From the NCBI GenBank assembly GCA_036874045.1, contig CM072335.1, positions 4,546,001-4,610,000 of the forward strand: a stretch of 64,000 nt of DNA, written 5' to 3'. The position numbers and the translations under genes are program-made. Source of the DNA: Cymodocea nodosa. Its lineage: Eukaryota; Streptophyta; Magnoliopsida; Alismatales; Cymodoceaceae. The notes below the pieces were generated by a model that was not told where the DNA came from, searched no databases, and saw only the letters and a list, made by a program, of their open reading frames with translations. This document shows, piece after piece, positions 40,801-51,579 of the stretch (within the stretch, counting starts at the first letter, position 1; every line of letters begins with the position of its first letter).

Positions 40801-43800
40801 CAGGACATACCAGGAAGCTTTGCAATATCCTGCTTGGAAGCAGACCATGGATCAAGAGATGGAAGCCTTGTGGTCTTGTGGCACTTGGGAACTAGTTTCT
40901 TGGCCTGTTGATGCCAACTTAGTCTCCTGCAAGTGGATTTTCATTGTGAAGTTTAGACCAGATGGGAAGGTAGAAAAATATAAGGCTCGGCTTATTGCTA
41001 GAGGATTTACTCAAGAGTATGGGGTAGACTATGTAGAAACCTTCTCTCCTGTAGCTCGATTGAACTCAATCAAAGTGTTATTGTTAGTGGCGATCAACCA
41101 AGGGTGGGAACTTCACCAACTGGATGTAAAGAATGTTTTTCTATACGGCGATCTAGCTGAGGAAGTATATATGGCCCAACCTCCTAGGTATGTTTCACAG
41201 GGTAAACAGGTAGTTTGCAAATTAAAGAAGGTAATTTATGGCCTTAAGCAAAGTCCACGTGCTTGGTTTGAGAAGTTGAGCAGTGTCCTTTTCTCTGGTG
41301 GCTTTAGAAAGTGCACAGTGGATCATTCAGTATTTATTCGCAAGTCTGATAGGGGGTATACCATCCTTGCTATATATGTTGATGACATCCTTCTTACTGG
41401 AGATGATTGTGTCGGGATCAAGAGGACCAAGGACCACCTGGCCAAAGTCTTCGAAATCAAGGATCTAGGGCGACTCGGATACTTTCTAGGTGTGGAGTTT
41501 GCGTACTCCAAAGATAAGATGGTGTTATCTCAACGAAAGTATGCTTTAGATTTGTTGGCAGAAACTGGTACCTTAGGGTGCAAACCTGCATCTACTCCAA
41601 TTGAACAAAATCTCCTCTTTTGGGACACGTCTACTAAGGAATTTTCTGATCCCAACAGGTACAGATGTCTTGTTGGGAAACTGATTTATCTTACTGTTAC
41701 TAGGCCAGACATTGCATACACTATGGGATTACTTAGTCAGTTTATGCATCAGCCTAGAGTTGTGCATTGGGAAGGAGTTCAAAGAGTTTTAACATATATC
41801 AAAAGAACTCCAGGAAAATGATTGGTGTATCAGAAACAGGGGCATCTAGAAGTTGAAGTCTTCTCTGATGCTGACTTTGCAGGTAACAAGAGCGACAAGA
41901 AGTCTACTTCAGGTTACCTAACATATATAAGAGGAAACTTAGTAACTTAGCGCAGCAAGAAACAAAGTGTCATATCTTGCTCTAGTGTAGAAGCTGAGTA
42001 TAGGGCAATGAGACTTACAAGGTGTGAAATGGTTTGGCTTAGATCATTGTTGAATGAGCTTGAGGTAATGGTCAAAGTATCAATGGTGATGTACTGCAAT
42101 AATCAGGTTGCAATTCATATAGCCAAGAATGAGACTTTTCATGAGCGTACCAAGCACATTGAGGTCAATTGCCACTACATCAAAGATCTAGTTACTAAAG
42201 GCGTTATCCGTACTCCTTACATTTCATCCAGTGAAGAACAAGCTGACATCTTGACCAAGGCTTTAAGCCGTAGATTTTTTGATTCAATGTGTGGCAAACT
42301 AGGATTAGCTGATATATACTCTCCAGCTTGAGGAGGAGTGTTAGTGTTATATGGATCTTAGTGTTATATGGATCCTTATATGGATATATCTTTTGTATAA
42401 ATACCTTCCCCTTCCTTAATGAAAAAGAACATAACATTTTTTCCTCATGTTTTCTAACAGTTAGGAAATGTATCTGCAAAAATCTTTAAACCCATAAACA
42501 TATTAACGCCTACCTGCAATTATAAGTTCCACGTGCTAATGAGTTGTTAGCAACCCAGGAGAACTGGAGTGGGAAGAAAACTCTCTTTCTCTCTTGTTTA
42601 GAATTTGTAAGATGATTTTGAGTAATCAAACTCGGGAAAAAAAACCAGGATGCTATGGAATGTTTGGTAACAATTACTTGTTCCATCTTATTGAAATATG
42701 TTTTTCAAAAAGATGAAGCAAATGTTCATTACACATGCTAGCTTGCTTCCATACACCAACTTAAAAAATACTTCAATTTCAATTAAAAATGTAGAAGAAA
42801 AAATCTGGGTTCTACTACTTTTGGGAAAATGAAAGATTATTTTAATGGTAGATGAAAAATATCATTAACAAGTTGAACCTATGCCATTAGCAGGATTATC
42901 AAGGCAACCACCTCAATTAACCGAGCATGAAGCCACAGATATCTTAAAACCTAAACCTGAGCAAAAGGATTGGCTTTCTATGAAGAAAAGGCATGACTTG
43001 ACTATCATGACATGTTTTTGCGTGCCCATGGATGTTCCATATGTGTGTTTTCTGGAATAGTTGTTCCAGGTGTTTATCTTATGCTCCAGCCAAAAAAGTG
43101 TAAGTTATGTAAATATCCAATTGAGAGAAATGCTCACATGTTTTGACATATTGAATGTGACTTGTGAAGTTTAAAATTTTTTAGTCAATCTTGTGCAATA
43201 CATGGTTGAGCTACAAGGCTGCAACTAAACTTGACCATGACAAGTGATTGGTACAGACCGCCCATTATCATATTCAAATCAAGTATTTGAGATGACAGAA
43301 GGCCTAAAATTGAAATAATCACCTCACACTAATACGTTTTTCAGGGACACTTATTTGATAATTTTACTCAAGATCAAATTAAGCTACAACTTCACTTAAA
43401 AATTGTACGCATATAACAATACATCACATTGAAGAAAAGATGGCAAATGATTTTATGTGAAATATGCAAAAAAAAAAACTCACTGCCATAATCCTACCAT
43501 TTGAATGGTTAATATGATTTGCACTCCATCTAATTTTTTCTGATTCTGCACCTTCTAAGTTCGCGTCGATGGTAATCAGTACATCCTCATTTTTTTAACA
43601 TTACGTGATTCTCTCACGTGTAGTTGATAAAACAAAGATTCTCTCGTGTATCCTTGGTGTCAATTTGATCATGCTAGAACTTGACTATATCTACTTTCTC
43701 GTCTCACCTAAATATCTATTTAATTATCCAACAATTTTCATAGTTATTTTATATGTATCGTTTAAAAAATTGTCGTAGGAATAAATTCTTTCTAAGTTTT

Positions 43801-44450
43801 CCAAAACGTTTAGAATGATTGTATACATGTCCTACAAATACTTCAATCGGCTTTTTGCATGTATCCCTTCAAAATCTGCAAAACTACCCATGCCAAATAT
43901 GCTTCCCCACCAAATTCTCCCATAATCTAGAATGAGACGATAACCACTGCACAAGCTATGTAGTTTTCACACGAAATTCTCCTATCATCCTTCTGCTTCC
44001 AAAACAAAAGCCCGATCCATAGCACATCCACTGCTACCGGACACAAAAACATGCAACTTCCCGAACCCTTTTAATAACCAACGTTACCAAACCCTAAATC
44101 TCAACCCGAACTCAAATCCCAGCTACTCCCACTCTCCGAACGCACAAGCCCAACCAAAACGCGCACCTTTTCGAGCTGATTCATGAGCGAGACGAGAATG
44201 GAATTCGTGGTCTTCGTCCGATCCTTGGAGGGAATCTTCAGCCCCTTCTCCATCGCGTACAGCCGACCTACGAAATCCCGTGCCGCCAAACAGCAGAACC
44301 GACGGTTAGGGTAGGGCACTTCGATCTCGGTTGGGATTCGACAATCGGGAACTTACAGTAGTAGGCGACGAGGGGCTCGTGCTTCTGGAGCTCGTCGGCT
44401 CTCTGGAGGTACGGCAGGAGTTGCTTCGCCGGCTCCGCTTCGCTTCCCAT
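34880..44450 (-). CDS. LIP5: LYST-interacting protein 5 / VTA1 homologue
   Basis: LIP5 is the positive regulator of the AAA ATPase SKD1/VPS4 in ESCRT-III disassembly and multivesicular body formation. Seven minus-strand exons are 44450-44357, 44267-44167, 37316-37207, 37118-37043, 36873-36733, 35781-35713 and 35626-34880, giving 445 residues (Arabidopsis about 421). The N-terminal tandem-MIT region reads AKQLLPYLQRADELQKHEPL, then RTKTTNSIL, and FAKADKQDRAGRADLNTAKT, with WKAADIRKALKEGR at its end. A long Pro/Tyr/Ser/His-rich linker fills about residues 200-395. The C-terminal VTA1 domain (KIAEAHKAARFAVGALAFDD to SLELLTNPSA) is intact. Intron 2 (37317-44166, 6.85 kb) contains a Ty1-copia element in antisense, and the reading frame is unaffected by it. 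The donor after exon 6 (AGG/GTTATG) is weak, but the phase matches. All other sites are standard. No close alternative family fits. Confidence 0.95.
37723..37843 (+). repeat. 5' LTR of the copia element in LIP5
   Basis: The 121-bp repeat starts TGTTAG and ends CTAACA, with a TATA-like TGTATAAATA near its middle. It is nearly identical to the repeat at 42339-42459. Confidence 0.95.
42339..42459 (+). repeat. 3' LTR of the copia element in LIP5
   Basis: Same length and ends as the 5' LTR, preceded by the purine-rich tract GAGGAGGAG and followed by the GTTAG target duplication. Confidence 0.95.
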
Positions 44451-46149
44451 TGCTTCGATATCAATTGAGAGACAGAGCAAGGAGGATGTGAACGAGAAGA
44501 GGGAAGAGAAAAGGGCGAGAGAGAACAAGGACCCTTCGGAACGAAGGAAACGGAGGGTACGGAAGAAACGACGAGAAATATCGACAGATGTTTCCGCACG
44601 AAAAATAAAATAACGTAAAATGAATTTCAGATTTATTTTATTATTTTCGATCTTTTTTAAACAAGATAATTTATTAGAGTATATGTCAAATAATTAAAAT
44701 TAAATCTTATTGTATTTTTCTCGTTTTTCTCTATTAACTTCTCGATTCTGGTCTATCATTTCCACTCTTCGTGCTAATCTTCTCTTGTTAACTTCTTTTC
44801 ATCTGCGTATCTTCCCACGATTATATTATTTGACATTGTAGAAATCTCGCATCTTTGTCCTGCCGACCTTTATTAAATTTGGATGTTTTAACGAGAATCT
44901 CAATAATATAATTAATAATGATATTAATTAAATAAATGTAATTTGCCTTCATATTTTTTGGTTCGAAAAAATTAAATATTTAAATTTAAATACCATATTT
45001 GACTCACGAACCATTTCTAATATAATTAGTTATAAAGTTTCCTATAATTTAAATTTAAATATGTTTATTATTGTTTAAAATGAAAATGCTGAATTTTAGT
45101 TTCTTTAGAACAAAATTCAATTATTGTCTGTTAATAAATTCATGTATTTATAAGGATTTTTGTCTGTATGACATCGTCAAATTTTGTATCTCACATGTGC
45201 CATCACAAAACATCTCTATTTGTCATCAATATGCCCTCTTGAAGGTTAGTTAAGACCTTTGTGAAATGAATGTTAGTGTAGTTAAAAATCATGATTTAAA
45301 TTTTATTAGGTTGTCATCTATGTGTGAAAAGTATTTTCTAACTTATCTCTTGATCCAAGGGTGTCCATCAACGTTATAAATCTTGCAAACCTTAACATTT
45401 GACTAAATAAAAATAATGTTACTTTTAGAAATTTTATTTGAAATATTAACTTAATACTTTCTATTATTTGTAACACAACTAATTTTTTGGTTAGAGAATT
45501 CTTTTCAAGTCCAATCCTTGTAATTATTAAAAAAGTTATGTCTGTTTAAGACTAATATACTGTTAAATTGAGACTATTTAAGAAGGGAAGTGAATTAAGA
45601 AGTCTCTCTTTCTTTTTAATTTTTTTTACAATTTTAAAATTCAATCGATAAAAACGTTAAATGCCCTGAGAAATCACAATACAAGAAAACAAAAGACACA
45701 ATATTTCATAGTGATTCTCGAACCTAAGTATGTTTATTCCTTAAACTTAAACATTTGTCATGCATTAAGAGTTTTTTATTCACTCCACAACTTAGTGTTA
45801 CAAACCTATATATAATAATTAATTAGTAATAGTAATTAATATATATGTCTATATTAATAATTTTATAATTAATATCAAGAATTCCAATTTATTGGTATAA
45901 GGAGTGTTTTTATTATAAGCACATACAATAAAAATTGCTATTGTTATCCAAAATTAATGAGCGTCAAGTGGCGGCATGTAAGGAGTCAAAGGAAGAAGAG
46001 GAGTCGCGTAATTCTATAAAAAAAGGAGCGAGACATATGTATTTCAGACTCTGGGGTTGACGACCAAGATGGACATTGAAATAGCTATGGAAGTAACATT
46101 AAATTCTATAGGTTAAATTAACATCAAGTTTTTAGTTTTTAATTTTTCA
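44451..46149. other. LIP5 promoter and AT-rich intergenic DNA
   Basis: The first 150 bases are purine-rich on this strand and form the likely 5' leader and promoter of the minus-strand LIP5 gene. Beyond about 44600 the sequence is AT-rich with no recognised domain. Confidence 0.4.
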
Positions 46150-47420
46150 TTAATGTTAAAGTAGATTAACATGTTATTTAAAATTTCTTTTACATTTGCA
46201 ATGGCTATATAAAGTTTTGCATTTAAATAGTTTTTTATCACAATTAATATTTTTCTAACAAAATTTATTTTATCTCTAAGATATAAACAATCAGTTAATG
46301 TATATGAAAGAGGTATATCATTCCAATACTTAATTTTTTTTTTTTCATTTTTAAAATTATTAATGTAAAAAATAGATAATTACCATAATTATTACAAGTT
46401 TTTGAAATATTATAAAAATGACATATTACATAAACATAAGTAGAATAATATGCTTCAAATAAATGTCTAATTATATTATAAAATTATTTAAAAAATTCAA
46501 CAAAATAATTAATAATTGTAAAATCATTCTCATCTAAAAGTGTTGTATTAAATCAATTCTACCATTATAATAAGATTTTATAAATTCTTTATAAGGTTAA
46601 TAATTTTTAACATTAAATACAAAAAATTTCATTTATAAAGAACATCTATAGTAAATGTCTTACGTGATAAATCAAATAAATCACATATATGATTAAATTT
46701 TTATTAATATCTACTACTACATGTAATACAAGCTAATGTAGTTCTAATATTTTTAATAAAATTTTTTATTTCTCCAACATTAACTTAAACTATAAGATTA
46801 ATTATATAGTATATATATCTTTGAAGAAATAAAGTAAATCTATATGATGGACTTAATCTACTTTTAAATATGAGAATGATTGTGTTATTATTAGAAATAT
46901 TATCAAAAGTAATATTACTTACTTTTTCTTTAATTTCAAAAAGTTCAAAAATATTTATAATAATAGAAAAATATTTTAAGTATCATGAGGATGATTTATT
47001 CTTCTAAATCTTATTAATTTCTTTTGTAAAATTTAATTATGGGAACCCTAGTATCATGTAGTAATAATAATATATCTTACTTAAAATTTTTCCTTTTCAA
47101 ATATCAAATGTACATACTATCGAAGTATTTATAAAACTTATTACATTAATTAGTTTCGTTCTAAGTTTATTATAAACCTTAATAATATATTGTCTAATAG
47201 TATTTTTAGAAACAATTTTAACAATATGCTTGTGAAATATATTCTTTAAAATGCTAACTATCACCAAAATTGATAGATAAATTTTAAACAACAATAAATT
47301 TAACATACAATTTCTTAACCTTTTTAGCATTGTAATGTTATTATAAAATATTATTTTTAAGGCTAAAATTAAATTAAATTAAATTTATGTTATTTTTTTC
47401 AAGATTTCTAAATTCATAGT
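46150..47420 (-). mobile_element. Decayed hAT (Ac-like) transposon
   Basis: Minus-strand phrases fit an Ac/RICESLEEPER-type hAT transposase in the right order. VYNKLRTKLINVISF and a STDIW-like position (SIVCTFDIW) lie near 47100-47190. SNITFDNISNNNT is near 46900, in the place of the family's TLDNASNN. Near 46790-46830 is IYYIINLIV, matching the usual CHILNLIV. The DNA is extremely AT-rich and many stops interrupt every frame, so it is inactive. Terminal inverted repeats and an 8-bp duplication were not identified, so the borders are approximate. Confidence 0.65.
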
Positions 47421-47467
47421 CAACTAAATGTCTAGGTAAATGGTCTATAATGTTAAAAATCTTATAA

Positions 47468-47506
47468 GAAAAGTTTGTATTGCAAATGTTGTAATACAAA
47501 CTTTTC
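47468..47506. repeat. Perfect 14-bp inverted repeat with 11-base loop
   Basis: GAAAAGTTTGTATT (47468-47481) and AATACAAACTTTTC (47493-47506) are exact reverse complements. It lies at the 5' side of the hAT relic and may be a remnant of a terminal or subterminal structure. Confidence 0.6.
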
Positions 47507-48069
47507 ATTGTAGTGTGGTCCTTCATAAATTTTATATTTATTGTGAATTTTAATTATAGAAAAGATCTTTATTTAGGTTTAATAATAATAATTGAAGATA
47601 CTCTAGTTTCTATGGTTTAAGATTGCTATTCTAACTGAAATGTTTGAAATTCCTTGTTATTGGTATTGTTAACTCAATTAAAATTGTACGTCATTTTACA
47701 TAATTTGAGAATTAAGGAAATTTGAGACTTAAAAATATTATGAATTTGATAGTTGAGAGAAGATTGTGAATTTATAATTTATAAAATAATTAAGAAGATT
47801 AAATTGAAATGTTAGGTTTAAAAAAATTTTAAATATTGCTTAACTTAATATTATTCTCCATGTACAGACTAAATCAAGCTAGCCCACGCTAACGTAATCC
47901 AACTGACACATTTAATTTTCCTCAATTACCCTTTACATAAACATAAAAAATATAAAAGAAAATAATTTTCCCTCGTGTCACTTTTCTCTGGGTTTAAAAG
48001 AAGAAAAACCCAACTCGAGGAGTGAGCAGCCTCTCACCCCGGAACACCAAAACCCCCCTTCCGCCGCCC
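47507..48069. other. Upstream region of the mS26-like gene
   Basis: AT-rich up to about 47990, then GC-rich just before the start codon. Probably promoter and 5' leader. No specific motif assigned. Confidence 0.4.
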
Positions 48070-48915
48070 ATGGCCAACCGCATCGTCCTCCGCCCCAAAC
48101 CCTGCCTCCTGCCCCCATTTCGCCCCTTCACAACCACCACTGCCCCCTCCCGGCGCCACCGGCTGTATGGGCCCCCGCGCCCGCACGAACACTCCATCCC
48201 CTCCTCCTACCCTGGCAGCTGGAAGAACCCTCCTCCGACCAGCGATCCGAGGGAAGCCCTGCGGAGGCTGCAGCTGCTGCGCCAGGACTATACGAGGAAG
48301 GTGAAGGTCTGCAGGAAGCAGTACATTTACGAGGTGGAGACCCAGCGCCAGGAGAAGTTGCGGAAGGAGGAAGCCAGGAGGGAGGCCGCTAGGGTTGCCA
48401 AGGAAGAGCGGAAGGCCGCCAAGAAGGAAGCCGATGAGGTTCGCGCCGCGAAGCACCGTGCTTTTCAGGAGGAGTTGCGACAGACACTGGTTAGGACTTC
48501 GGCGAAAACCTTGTCAAATTTTCATCTACATCTGTTATCGAATCAAATCTTCTACCAAAAGCATAATTGCATTCATTTTGAAATTTAATTTTGCATATTG
48601 CAAGATTTATCCAAGCTAACTGAGCCAATTTTTGTGTTTGGATATATGCTCGTGGGATTATTAAAAGATTTTGGTAGCTTGAAATACAATTGTAATTTCC
48701 AGTTTTCTTGAGTATCGCAATTTCTGGGGTTTAATTCATTGTAGATGAAAGAAAGGGCCGAGAAGCTGGAGATCTGGAGAGCAAGAGAAGCGGTTAGAGA
48801 GAAGAAAAAGGCTGAGCAGCGTGAGCTTCTGAGAAAGCAAAGTTCGATGTGGATCGATGAAGGAAAATTAGAGAAGAAGATAATAGATTCCCTCATTGAC
48901 ATATCTATATTGTAG
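48070..48915 (+). CDS. Probable mitochondrial ribosomal small-subunit protein, mS26-like
   Basis: Two exons (48070-48489 and 48745-48915, GT-AG) encode 196 residues. The first 40 residues (MANRIVLRPKP, then many Arg, Pro, Ser and Thr with no acid) look like a mitochondrial presequence. From about residue 60 the protein is one long charged helix or coiled coil: PREALRRLQLLRQDY, then many E/K/R/A heptads, ending with SMWIDEGKLEKKIIDSLIDI. The layout resembles animal MRPS26, including a Tyr-rich stretch after the leader, a long helix and a terminal I-x-x-x-LE-x-x-x-x-x-x-LD segment, but identity is low and the name is an inference. An in-frame GTG extends the frame upstream to 48022, but the ATG at 48070 has good context. 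Alternatives are another coiled-coil mitochondrial protein. Exon 1 is strongly GC-rich and exon 2 is not. Confidence 0.7.
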
Positions 48916-50086
48916 ATTTCCTGGATGATTCCTCGACCATCTAATCAGATCACTTGTAACATGTCCTTTTGTGCGATGATGTTTTATTTTCAGCATTTAT
49001 TTTTACACACCTTTAGAAAATCACACGCTAGTTAGATATTTTGGCTTATAAATAAATTCATTTATCATTTGATGTTACATGCTTATACTCTATGTGTCTC
49101 TACCATAGATTGATCGAACAAACATTCAGTTTGTTCAGATATCAAACAGTATGTAACTTTTAGAGCAAGATTGTTATATATTTGCATTCTCATGTCTCCC
49201 TTTTAGAATTCCCATGTTTTGTGATGTTTTTGGAAGCTAGTGGTTTGTTTAGCATCTTTCATGTTTTTAAAAGGATTTGTTTAACAACTTTAGTCCTTAT
49301 TATGCCAAGCACATGCACACACATGAAAATACACCCTCATCTAAAATCATAATTCAAAACCATCAACCATTGAAAACATTTATGCATCTAAACAATTCAT
49401 GATGATTGGAAACAACCCTATACCAAGCCACAGAATAGGAAAACATTCTGGCAACTCCAATTAATCACATGTGTTTAAATATTATTTGCAATTTAGTGCA
49501 AAGTGACAGTAAACAAGATGGATAAATATCTACTAGCTTTATATTTTTATGCAAACTTGAATGAACAAAATTCTTTGCTAGTTCAATAAAGAAAAAATAT
49601 GCCGTGTGGGACTCCCATTGGTGTGGGATACGGGTGCATCATCAAATTCATCCATACAACATTGACAAAACCCATTTATCAATATTCTCTAATTCTGATC
49701 CTGCTTGTAAATGTAGTAACAAGAAAAGGAAGTGCCATAGCTTTCTCAATGATCTGATTCAATGTTTTTAAAAAATGAAAAATAGACATTATATGGATTG
49801 AAAATTAAAATATACCTTTTTTTTTCAAAATGGGGGTTCAAACATGGATGTATCATATTACTCTATTAATGAGATCCATCTTTCTTTTGTCAAAATTGGT
49901 GGGGGGGGGGGGGGTTAAACAGGAATATTTTTTTGAAAAAGAGTACAAAATAAAAATAAATAAATGTAAATATATTTACCCATATACAATCATGATAATT
50001 ACCAAATTAGTTGAATAAAACAAATTATAATTTAATTGCATGTAATATAATTTTAAAAACATATTTCAATATGTGCAATTATCACT
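48916..50086. other. Intergenic DNA with a poly-G run
   Basis: The 3' flank of the mS26-like gene, with no further gene. A run of 14 G lies at 49901-49914. Confidence 0.4.
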
Positions 50087-51120
50087 TTAGAATAAATTCT
50101 TAAATTGTAAGACAACTAAATATATAAGAAGCACAATTTGAACAATGTATAGAAGTGACCTCAACACATGAAAGGTAGGATTATTGGTTACCAAAATTGT
50201 TACTTGGTTGTCACAATGCATAGCCATAGGAATTTGAATAGTGAACCCAAGCTCTTGTAGAAGAAACCTCAGCCATACCATTTCATGTGTAGTTTGAGAC
50301 ATATAGGGTCTATTTGTGCATTTGGAAAATAAGGGAAAAGAAATTTAAGAAAGTCAAGAAATGGAAAATAATGAAAAGTACTTTCCTTCCCTCCACTTTT
50401 TTGTTGTTTGTGAGAAGCCACAAGCTACCCCATATGTCTATGAGAAACCACAAGCTATAAGACAAGCCTTGTATTTGTCTGTCAAGTCATTTGGTTTATA
50501 CTCTATACTGTACACCCATTTGTAGGAGAATGCCTGATACAACAAGGCATGCCACAAGTTCTCATGCACCACATAATCTCAATGTTTATATCACCTCATC
50601 CATTGTTACTTCCAATGTGTAGAATCTCCTAATAATTCTTGAGCACAAACTTCATAGGAAATGGATATGGCAAAACTATGAAAAGTTGCATTAAGTTTAT
50701 CATAGGGAAATCTTAGAAATGGGATGAGCAATGTAGGATCTTTTATCTTTTTGTAATGCAATAGTTAGATCATTATCTAAAGTGAATGTTGGGGTATTGT
50801 GATTTGTAGATGTGGTTGAGGATGGTGGTATTGTGGGGGTGGAAGTAGGTAGGTGTGATGACAATATACTTGTAATGAACATTGTTCTTGGTTGTCTGCA
50901 ACATCAGAGTCACTCTCTACAAGCACAATAACATGTTGGTCACTATCCATAGGAATAGGATCAAGCAACAGATCAGTATCACCCTTATCATAGAGCTCAT
51001 AAAAAAATTGTGATTCAAAGATAGTGACATCCACACAATACTTTCTAGTCAAGGTGGATAGCAATCAAAGTAGTACCAGTACTTGGAGTTGAGGTGGATG
51101 CATGAGTAGCCATGATAGAG
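50087..51120 (-). mobile_element. Ty1-copia fossil fragment
   Basis: On the minus strand, remains of the RNase H end (EMVWLRFLLQELG and MAMHCDNQV, near 50190-50290) and of the spacer between integrase and reverse transcriptase (about 50700-51060, with DLTIALQKDKRSY) are visible. The same phrases occur in the copia copy of the LIP5 intron (EMVWLRSLLNELE, IALRKGTRS). It is incomplete and heavily broken. No LTRs were seen. Confidence 0.65.
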
Positions 51121-51579
51121 AAATTAATGGCCTGTAGCTATAAGAATCACAAATTTTTATGAAGGGACATTCCAACATGTGTAAGAGTGAATGGTTCCAA
51201 TCTAGATGAGTAGAATCAAATTATGTTGGCCATGGAATCTTATAAGCAAAAGAGAGGGAGATTTAGAAGTGGCATAATGAAGAATGGAATCTCTTTGCAA
51301 ACCTAGTAAGTAATTTTTTTTAGTTTGTAACTTTTATTTAAGTTGTTTCTTTATTATTTTATTTAAAAAATTTATAATTTTGATTTTTTTTTGGTGGGGT
51401 TCTTATGGAGTGCTTATACTGGTACTAAAGAAATTTGCTATACATATTTTGGGACTTTCCTTAATGGTCTCCAATTGTGAGAGAAGTCAGAGTATATTTG
51501 ACTTTGTAAGAATTAGTGAATTTTAAATACCATTTTTTTAAATATGACTATTAGATTATCTATCTAATATTCTTCTTAT

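Larger units (their letters stand above)
37718..42464 (+). mobile_element. Ty1-copia LTR retrotransposon inside LIP5 intron 2
   Basis: The element (37723-42459, 4737 bp) is bounded by 121-bp LTRs and a perfect GTTAG target duplication (37718-37722 and 42460-42464). Behind the 5' LTR is a primer-binding site like initiator tRNA-Met (TGATATCAGAGTCG, from 37844). Before the 3' LTR is a purine tract (about 42328-42338). Parts in copia order are gag with a CCHC knuckle (near 38922), protease (near 39175), integrase (39570-40340), reverse transcriptase (about 40860-41600) and RNase H (to about 42330). The reading frame is broken in roughly half a dozen places, so this is a fossil with well-preserved ends. 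The LTRs differ at about 4 of 121 sites. With a grass-like rate this gives an age of the order of one to two million years (inference). Confidence 0.95.

Noticed and set aside
49901-49914. G-run as a G-quadruplex regulatory site
   Set aside because: A simple homopolymer far from any gene. It may even be a sequencing or length artefact, so no function is supported.
50305-50400. Third MITE copy
   Set aside because: Only one end (GGGTCTATTTGTGCA-like) is visible within the copia fossil, and no partner end or TTA pair was found.
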